From Marsupella aquatica (lineage: Eukaryota; Marchantiophyta): a DNA stretch of 64,000 nucleotides. Location of the stretch: contig OZ316899.1 in the NCBI GenBank assembly GCA_973895155.1, positions 2,418,001 to 2,482,000 on the forward strand, written 5' to 3'. The translations under genes were made by a program, and so were the position numbers. Below, piece after piece: positions 55,878-64,000 of the stretch. Numbering within the stretch: position 1 is the stretch's first letter; every line of letters begins with the position of its first letter. The notes beneath the pieces are model-generated. The model saw only the letters and a list, made by a program, of their open reading frames with translations. It ran no database searches and was not told the DNA's origin.

Positions 55878-57278
55878 TATAGGCCATCCGAGGAGGACTT
55901 AGCATGGGGAGACTTGTGAGCGACGAGACGTGGCGCTAACAAAGGCAGAGAGCCAAGCTGGTGACACACACTAAGGACTTGGGCTAGCTAAAGCTGGTCG
56001 GGTCAAGGGGAAATGGGTCGGGCTCAAGGACGACCGTCCGGACCTCCGGATGGACTTTGAGTTTTGAGGGCTTGGGTGTGAGCTCCTCTTGGGCCCAAGG
56101 CCCATGGAGTTGACGCCATGGGCAACGGACGCTTGGGGTGCAAGTTATGGCCCCATCCGGATTGGGCCGATCGGGGGCCCCGAGCGGCAATGATACCTGA
56201 GGACCTCGGCATGAGCACTGGGTCGGTCCAATCACAACGGGCTAAAGCACTTTGCTTGCGGATGACTAACGAGAGAGTTATGGGCGTTGCCAGTTGGTGG
56301 CGCGCCCGTTATGCGCGAGAGGTTCCGGGTTGGAGGCCAAATGTTTAGGGACCAAAGCTGGTCCAGGGGTGACAGGTCTCCAAAATCATATATGAGGGGA
56401 GTGGTGTTTCCCTGGGGGCTAAGGGCGAGCCGAAGTCGTGAGCCGCGGACATCGCGACACTAAGGGAAACCGCCAAACGGAAACAATGATATCTTCCCAA
56501 CGGGAAGTCCATTGGAAGACTTCTTCGGTGCGTTAGAAAGCTCTCAAGGAGGGCTACGCCATCTTGAGCTCATCTGGGTCTTGGGGCAACATGGGTTCTT
56601 GGGGTTGGCAGGTGTTAACTCGCCCGCTTGCCAAATGCTGCCGAACAATAGCCAAACCGCGTTCAGTCTCCCAGGGAGCTTGCGTTGGGGAGGCAAGGCC
56701 AAGTAGGTATGGAGGTTGAGTTCCAAGAGTTCTTGGTCCCTAGGCCATTAGTGAGGCAAATTGGGAGTTGGTTGCTGGAGTCGGGGCCATTCTGGTCCCG
56801 GCGTGTTGGGACAAGCTGTAGGACAAGCTACGCTATTTGGGCCATGAGCATGTCCTAAGGTCAGGGCAGTCAGTTGGTGATGGATAGGTACAAGGGGGAA
56901 CCCGGGCCGCGCCTAAGGAAGGAGTTGTTCTGGACAAACAGTGGGCTTGGGTTCTGGTTCCGGCTTATGGCATCAGGAGGACCTATCGCTGACCTATTTA
57001 CCAATGTCTGTTGAGCTTGAGTTATGATGCTAGACCTGGCGAGTTCTAGATCCTGAGGGGTTACTTACCAAGGTGCTTGGTTGCTTGTGCAAATAGTGAG
57101 GACCGTTGAGTAGCGGTCGTGCAGGAGACCAAGTGCGGCTTTGTATGGGAGGGGCCGCTGGTGGTGCAAGGGGCACTAGAGTGCTTGCTCGAGGTATTCC
57201 ATGGAGGCGCTTGTGCACCAGGGGCACTTAGGCGTGGGTGCTGGGATTGGTGAGGGCGCTGGGTGGCAAGGTCCACCA
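55878..57278 (+). mobile_element. Third LTR of tandem array, 5'-truncated
   Basis: It starts at ATAGGCCATCCG, about 85 bp into the LTR consensus, and runs to the CCACCA end. It is more diverged from the other copies than they are from each other by eye. A degenerate primer site at 57283 follows. Confidence 0.8.
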
Positions 57279-57582
57279 CTTGTGGTATCAAAGTGATTTC
57301 CGGCATAGACACCGGGCCGGGGTGGTGCTAAGTCGGAATCCAAAACTCTTAACGGATTTTTGCGGGGACTTAGTGCTTCAACGTGCCCGACAGGTCGACT
57401 ATTGGCAAATTCGGTTGCTGGGAACATGGCTAAAAACACTTGATCAAAGAGTGGCAAACAGGCTCCCCCCGCCAAGGGGAGAGCCCAAGTTCAAGATGAA
57501 CAGAAGGAGGATGGGTCAACTTCCCTAGACAAACATTACAAGCAGGACAACGAAGATGCGGCGGCCGAACCATCGACCGCTA
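57279..57582 (+). pseudogene. Gag 5' stub 2
   Basis: A second copy of leader and gag start (MAKNT with the same TGA, then SKSGKQ), extending a little further than stub 1 (YKQDNEDAAAEPSTA). It breaks at 57583, where minus-strand gypsy gag begins. The shared TGA means both stubs come from an already defective copy. Confidence 0.7.
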
Positions 57583-59263
57583 TGTCCTTATGCCAGATTA
57601 TGGCTTGCCCCTTCAAGCTGTCAATCTAGGCCCAAAGCCGTGAGATTTCAGCGTCTTTTTCAGCTCCGGCCTGCTCGGCCAAGGCTTACTTGGCTTTGGT
57701 GTTGGCGACCTGGGTGAGGGTGGTTGTAAGCTGAGGACAGAGATGCTATAACTTGGTATCTTGACCAGAGGCTTCATTTAAGAGTTTGGTTACCTCAGCC
57801 TGATATCGCTCAATCGCTAAACCCTAAGCCCATCCTGCCTTCACTGCCACCGCCAACACCTTGCTGAAGAAATAGGCCACCTTGCGGGCCATGAACTCCC
57901 CCGTCTCTCAGCTAATTTGTTGGGAGAAGTCTCCCAGCAGCCCGTTCAAATATGTGCCCGGTGCAAAGAGTTCCGGGTTCACCAAGCTGTGCCCACTCGG
58001 GTTTGGGAAAGGGCAAACCTCTACTCAGGAAGAGGCCGAGGTTGTTACGTCCAGCTTGGAGGCAAGACGGTTAGAGGGGGCAAGGCGCACAGCAAGAGGG
58101 TCGGCTGGCGTTGGTGCAGATGGTACCGCGGTTCCCTCTGGACTAATGGCCTTGGGCTCGGGGTCAGCTTCCTCCTGCTCAACGGTCACTACATGGGCCT
58201 GGTTTTGGGCATCAAGGGTTGCAATTACTGCCAAATCTGGCACCAGAGAAGGTGCCTCAATGGCTGGAGATGGGGTCGGGGTGGGTACTACTGGTGCTGG
58301 AGCTCAAGCTTTGGGCTGCGGCCGTTGTTCAAGCGCTGGAAAGACCCACCGAGACGGGGTGAGCTTGGGCTTGTTGAGCCGTAGGAGGGTTTGTTGATCA
58401 AAATGGGCGTACCACTCAATAATAATCCTGATGTGGCTTGCAAGGTACGCCTTCCCCCCAAGGTACAGGGTCTTCCTTCGTCGGTCCATCTCCTTGTGGA
58501 ACTTCTTGACGAAGAAGGAAGCCCACTTTCTAGGCCAAAAGCTCTCAACTTAGATCACCTGGGCGGCGGATATCTCTCCTTGCGGCTCCATCATGTGGAA
58601 GGCATACCGCTAGAACTCCAGCCACTCCGCAATCTCCGCGATGAGGCATGTCCTCATCAGGAAGCTATTGTCCACCAAACCCTTGGGCGGGAAGCTCAAG
58701 GATTGGTACTTTGCTCCCTTGCCCCCTAAGGCTCGTGACTCCACCCGGTTTTGACCCTCGGGTAGGCCGAAAATGAGCTTAAGCTGCTCCTCATTTAAAG
58801 ATATTACCCGTCCGTGCACATGGGTCTGTTGGCAGGCCTTGTCAAAGTTTTGGATGAACTCCGTCATGTCTTGCCCGTAGTACCTGCAAGTGTTCCAAGG
58901 GAGGGCGGCGAGGTGTTCAAACCCTTGGGTCTTCAGGTACGCTGCATGCTTTGGATGGAGGATGTTCTTGTGAACATTCTCCCCCATGCGATGCATGGTC
59001 AACTTGGCCACGGCGATGGTGGCCACGGGTAGACCGGATACTGCAGCCGGCTCCTTCCTTGTCATTCCTCGAGAGTTGTTCCCGGGATGGCTCATAGAAG
59101 GGGACATCTCCCCATCTTCCCTATCTGGTAGAGGTAGCGCGACCGCAGTCAAAACTGGTGTTTGGGCCGCAACGGTCACCATGTTGTCTATCGGGGCTGT
59201 CTGTTGGGTCCGGGCTTGTGCAGGCGGCGATGTGTTACGCAGCCCGTGTCGGTGTGCCCCTGG
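57583..59263 (-). pseudogene. Gypsy gag with conserved LPEG domain and coiled coil
   Basis: Minus strand after the LTR: low-complexity N-terminus, then the conserved domain at 59010-58750 (HAAYLKTQGFEHLAALPW, GRVISLNEEQLKLIFGLPEG), matching the gag-like domain at 40.6-40.8 kb. Pro/Ala-rich linkers (58548-58025) follow, then a helical segment (ARKVAYFFSKVLAVAV) and a coiled-coil-like part (ALAEQAGAEKDAEISRLW) with several stops. It breaks at 57583. The likely continuation, the zinc-knuckle segment, is at 37487. Confidence 0.6.
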
Positions 59264-60357
59264 TGGTCTTCAGACAAGAGGAGGATGAGCATCCTTGTCC
59301 TCTGAGTTGATGTTCACTGCATTCACCACGGATTGTACCCAAATGGGTGGTGCAACCGGTGGTGGAGAGCGGCTTGAATGAGGCCAAGGTGGCGGCTGCG
59401 ATAGTGCCGATGAGTCAGCTGTGGGTGTAGCTAGAGGCAGCACCATAGGATTCAGAAGGTCAGAACGGAAGGCAAGTGATGTGAGGATTGACGACTCGCC
59501 CATATTTGGACTACCAAATTGGTAGTCAAGGAAAGACTGAATTTTGGCGGTATAAGGTTGAAGTGATGTCTCTACAAGTCCATCATGCCCAGGATCGTGA
59601 AGACCTCGTTTGGAAGTCGAAGGAGTGCTTCTCCAAAGCCGAGGTACTTTGAACCGTTGAAGAAGAATTTGGCAATATTGTCATCTTGACAGAATTTTCT
59701 CTGAAATGGAAGGTTGAGGTTGTTGTTGTAGTGAGAGCGCTCGGCCAAATGGATGAGTCATTTGTACTCTCTTTTGGCTTTGTACCTGCGCGGGTTGAAT
59801 TTGGCAAGCATTTTTGCTAGATGATTACCAATGGACAGAAATTGAAGCCAAAAGCAAATGGCCAAACTGGACATAATCGTGACAGACATATGGTGAGGTG
59901 TGGTGGATAGCTAAGGAAGGAACGGACAAACTGGGATCAAAGTTGGCGCAAGGAGTGAAGTGCCAATACTAAGCAAGGGAATGGCTTGCCTTTTATACCC
60001 TGGTGGGACCTTGGTCGATCGGCCCCTACCCCTTTCTGATAGGCCAAGTTCTTCACGCTTACAGTGTACCGGCCACTCTGCAAGTTTGAATCAGGACGTG
60101 TCAGAGAGCCGCTTCTTGATCCGTTATACGGACCCAAGATAGACGGCCACAACAAACTCATAACTCGGTGGTATGGGTGGCGCTCCGCCGCCAGCCCGAG
60201 CAAAAATGCTCTTTATTGAGTAATTTTGTCCTATTCATGATTACTAACTATTTTAGTGTCACTATGCTAATAACTACGGACTACTAAGTCCGTAGCGTGA
60301 GTGCTCAACACGGATTAGGCCAGATTACTCATTACCAGCCATGTTGGCGGCGTCACA
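59264..60357 (-). mobile_element. Gypsy 5' LTR (family shared with 20597-21687)
   Basis: A 1094-bp LTR in minus orientation, starting TGTGACGCCGCC and ending GACCA, with a TATAAAA box at 59991-59997. It is followed by gag, as expected for a 5' LTR, whereas the other copy follows integrase. No matching target duplication was seen at 20592-20596 and 60358-60362. Confidence 0.85.
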
Positions 60358-61281
60358 ACATGACCGGAAACCGGCCATGGATCTTGTGTAGTATCACACT
60401 AGGAATATAAATTAACATTTAAGGTCCAAAACACGGTATTTGTTCCCATGGAAGAACATGTAAGGAATGATTTTCTATGGTGTAGCAATTTTGAATGAGT
60501 AAGGTAACGAAAACACAGGTTTGAGCCTTTTACTATGATTGCTCAGCAAGGCATAGTTTTGAATGTTTGCTTAACATTGTAAATAAAATTAACAAAATGG
60601 AATCAATTAACAAAACACAATGAAAATCTTGAGGTATGGTGAGGGAGTGAAGAAACAACCAAGGCTACTCCTCAACATAACTTCATTTGATGTGATTTAG
60701 GTGATATATCCGTAAGAAACATTTTTGGAAAGAACTACTATACTAGGATGATCACTAAAATACCGTCAACATGTCTCAACTTTTCCTTCCAAGATACTTA
60801 GTGGAGATTAGCAATCAATCACTTTTTTATCCAATCGGTACTTTGTGTACAAATAAGAGACATCATCATCATCACCATCAAATTTGAAGTCATAAGTCAT
60901 TGGAAATTAATCTTTCTTAGCATCTCGTGCCCAAGCAAGGTAACGCCAACAACTATGCATCAGGAACTTTTAGAATTATGTAGATCTCACCAATTAAGGA
61001 ATCTACTTCTACACATTCCAAAGATTCAACATCTTACAAAGTTTTACTTCTTTGCTCTGAATTCTGAAGTATCCAACTACAAGGAAGGGAGAAGAAATTA
61101 TTTGCATTAAGTCACTCTGATATAGATAGTCTCTCTCTACAAAGTGAAGCTCCTTGTGCTGTAATCTGCAACAACAGGCTTACATAATTTCCTCACACAA
61201 AAAGTGACAGAAACCCTACTACATATAGGCTAGCAGGAACTCAAGGAAAATAGGATAATGAAATGACATGCCCTTTCATAT
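60358..61281. other. AT-rich DNA without recognised genes
   Basis: No gene is supported. At 60359-60379 there is an imperfect 9-3-9 palindrome (CATGACCGG-AAA-CCGGCCATG) touching the LTR boundary. If the LTR at 61.4-62.4 kb is real, part of this stretch may be the decayed internal region of that copia-type element. Confidence 0.3.
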
Positions 61282-62448
61282 CTTGAGGGTTGTCAAACAC
61301 TTGTCAAGGAGTGGCTTTTCTCCCCAAAAGACTACCTAATACCTGCTCCATATCATACCAGGGTCACAAAGGATTGACAAAACTTCTGAAATGTGTCTAC
61401 AATGTCTAATCACTCTATACATAAGTAGTTTCAACTCTCCACTTCTAGAGAGGTAGTCCCCTTGACTACTTTTGTACTCACACCCTTCCCCTCTCCTCTA
61501 CTCCAAGGATCAGCAAGGGGGATCTCCACTCCAAGTTGTCACCTTAGAGTAGATTCTCACACAAATACCCAAGAACCCAAAGTACTTTCCTCTTCAAGCT
61601 TAAGTCTCCTCAAGACCCTCAAAGTAGTGTTACCCCTCAACCTTGCCCCCCTGGCCTTGGTTTGGGTTCACACATCCCCATTGAGCTCTACAGAAGGCTC
61701 CTCTATCTAAGGACTCTTCCTCTTGTACTTACTTTTTGTTAACACCACACACCAAACAAAGTACTTTCCACCCTCAAGCTATAATCCTCTCTAAGTCTCA
61801 AAGTAGTGCTCTACTACCTTGCCTCCTTGGCCTTGGTTTTGTACTAGCACATCCCCTTCAAGCTTAGACCAAGATTACATCATAGCATGGACTCTTCTCT
61901 TGCTCTCATATACTTCAAATGCACTCACACTTAATGGTCACAATGAAGATTGACAAGTCTCTTTTTATTGCATCACCTTTACAACAAAAGTTCACTACAC
62001 ATTCTCCACACTAAGCATGGACCACCTCTCCCTCTCTCTTCCACTTAAGAGATGAGACTCCCGGTCCCTAACAAATGAAACCTTACTCCTTATATACTAT
62101 TCTCCTTCCACACCACACCAAGTTTGACCTGGGGTCCAACTACTCCTCCCCCAAGTCCTCCTAACACACAAAGTCTATAGTTTGTAGCCCACCCTACAAC
62201 CTATTGTTTGGACACCTTCCAAGCCTGGAATATGCCACACATGAGTTGCATGCTTTGACCTCCAAACCTGCTCCCACTTTTGGTCCTCCTCACCAGCTTC
62301 CCAACCCACTTGAAAGCTTGCAAAAAGAGTGAGTGAGTCTCAAGTTGTGCCTAGTCAAAGATGGCCTTATTTTACTTGTAACCCCTTTACTACCCTAAGT
62401 AAACTACTCCCTATACTTACTTTTCTTAACATGATGGCCTTACACCTT
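61282..62448 (-). mobile_element. Putative copia-type LTR and leader, inverted relative to 338-535
   Basis: 61282-61478 is the inverted copy of 338-535. Read on the minus strand, a candidate LTR starts TGTAAGGCC at 62448, has a TATATAAGG box near 62093 and ends before the primer-site-like TGGTATGATATGG near 61362. The start is a guess from the TG and TATA placement. Non-coding; short plus-strand frames here have no domain. Confidence 0.4.
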
Positions 62449-64000
62449 TGAACAAAGGTAAGTACCCTTCCCTAGAGCCTAACTAAAGTAGTATGGGTGC
62501 AAGAAAGGTCAGCCCCTAAATCTGGTAGTCATTCCCCTATGCCGACTTTGGTTTGCAAGCTATCGGGACCCCCTCATGGCCTCGGCTAAAAATATATTTG
62601 AGTGATTCTTTTTCTGGGTTTCCATCTTCACCAAGGAGTGCCTTACCTTCTCCTAACTCAGCACAAAAACATTTGGGCCCCAACGGATACCCCTAGCCAA
62701 AGTTATGCCCATTCTCCCAAGGCCTGTTTTTGGTATAAAGCGGGTGTAAGCGATGACCCAATTACACTTATCTTACACGCCCCTTATGGAGATTCCAGGT
62801 GTCACCAGGGGAGAGTACTCTCATTATACTCACGTTTCTTATGAAGAATTTGATAAGGCATCAATTTTCGCAGTCATTTTCCTCTCTCTTGAATTCAATC
62901 TAAAAGTGCATCATTCTCTGTTGGATTCAAATGGCAGCAGGTCAATCTATAGCTCAACCAGGTTTGCAACACCCTTCTCAGTCCACCTCCATAGCCATCC
63001 AGCCTTGCAAGTGATTCAAAATTGCACCAGAATTTTGCAGCAGCCATAGCCCACCAATTCGCAGCTAGCCCTCTTAATTCCTTCCTTGCAGTTGGTCCGT
63101 TTGCTACTACATTCAATCAATTTGCTAGCAGTCTAGCTCTATTCTCCAGCAGCCGGCCATAGCTCACCCTTCTCAACTTTGTAGCTAGCAGAGCAGCAAC
63201 ACTATTGAGCTAGCAGCATACTTACTAATCAGCCAACACTCAACATCTCGTGCTTGAAGCTAGCCCTTCTAATTCTGGTGCAGCAGTAAGTCTGATCAGC
63301 TGCCAGCCCTTCAATTTCATAGCCCACCATAGCTCACAGCCAGCCAACTATCTCTTGATCAGCAACAGCCTATTTCTCCATAGCAAGCAGCTCTATTCCA
63401 ATCAACAGCATCGAGGCAGCCAGCCAATTCTGATCAGCATCCCATGCCTGAAGCTATAGTAGCTCAATTCAATTTCGTAGCTGCCTCTTGATCCCAATTC
63501 GAAGCAAGCATCTCATGTATTGACCCTTATGGTGGTCCTGACCTCGTGCTTGAGTCGCCCTGGCCTCGTGCTTAAGTCGTGGTCGCCGCCGACGCGGTTG
63601 ACACTTAGAAAAAAATTCGGATTTTTTTGTTGGGAAAATAGTATTTCCAGGCCATTTTAAATCTCCCCCAAAAATCACACATGAGTCCAAAATGACTTCT
63701 GAGTAGATTTACATATTCTCTAGACATAGGACTATGTCCTAGTTTACTAATATCTAGACAAAACCTTATCAACGATTTTCTAGAATTAGGTAAAGTGGGT
63801 TAATTATTATGTTTTCCAAAATTCTTCTCAACTTTGAGATGCTCCCAAAAAGTAACCAAAGATACCCAGGTTCTACCACAAGTTCCCAGGGATATAGTGG
63901 ACTATATTTAACCCACTTCCAAACTTGGAACTCCTAAATTTACTCATCAGCTATTTTTCCCGGGACCCGCTATTTTGTTAATTTAAGTCGCACCAAAACA
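62449..64000. other. Unexplained DNA with AGC-rich tract
   Basis: From about 62930 to 63480 the plus strand is rich in CAGC/TAGC words (AGCTAGCAG, CAGCCAGCC), quasi-repeated but without a fixed period. The last 400 bp are AT-rich. No gene or domain is supported. Confidence 0.3.

Noticed and set aside
55425-57528. Duplicated plus-strand gene of 96 residues
   Set aside because: Both frames cross the LTR end, primer site and gag start in a frame different from gag. They are a by-product of the tandem array.
62930-63480. Coding region in the AGC-rich tract
   Set aside because: Frames are short and the composition is quasi-repetitive; no domain was recognised.

Overview
This window looks like nuclear DNA of a plant or other streptophyte. 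The mobile-element set is plant-like: a Ty3/gypsy chromovirus with an initiator-methionine-tRNA primer site, Ty1/copia pol, LINEs with a DUF4283-type ORF1, and a MULE-type transposase with a SWIM zinc finger. A gypsy element carrying a C5-cytosine methyltransferase resembles elements reported in charophyte algae. I cannot name the species. I see no intact cellular housekeeping gene, rRNA or tRNA. Essentially everything recognisable is a nested, decayed mobile element.

Layout. 0.34-3.66 kb: remnant of a copia element (+). 3.7-8.7 kb: mostly unexplained DNA with two unrecognised open frames. 8.7-10.66 kb: decayed SWIM-finger transposase gene (-), cut by the next element. 10.66-16.55 kb: gypsy element (-) with a C5-cytosine DNA methyltransferase between protease and reverse transcriptase and a PHD finger after the integrase. 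16.53-18.86 kb: 5' part of a LINE (-).

20.6-60.36 kb: four minus-strand blocks are in the right order for one gypsy element split by nested insertions: 5' LTR and gag (60.36-57.58), gag end and protease (37.49-36.3), protease end and RT (28.0-26.56), RT thumb, RNase H, integrase and 3' LTR (23.77-20.60). The insertions are: (i) a 2.79-kb LTR-like block at 23.77-26.56 with a 5-bp target duplication; (ii) an ~8.3-kb DNA transposon at 28.0-36.3, itself hit by a truncated LINE; (iii) a 20-kb complex at 37.49-57.58 made of gypsy gag/protease/RT pieces, an almost full chromovirus (46.5-55.5) with a 287-bp MITE in its RT, and a tandem array of LTR plus gag stubs.

60.4-64 kb: AT-rich DNA with a copia-type LTR in the opposite orientation to the one at the left end.

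The most unusual system is the transposon at 28.0-36.3 kb. It carries two genes that appear head to head: a ParB-like domain joined to an N6/N4-type DNA methyltransferase (-), and a MULE-type transposase with a SWIM finger (+). Nine copies of a 15-bp palindrome (TAGCGC-NNN-GCGCTA and close variants) lie only in its non-coding gaps, and one end has seven copies of a palindromic CTCGTACGAG repeat with a ~20-bp period. With the C5 methyltransferase in the 11-16.5 kb gypsy element, the window holds two independent transposon-borne DNA methyltransferases. Calls rest on reading motifs by eye; boundaries are approximate unless a target duplication is stated.
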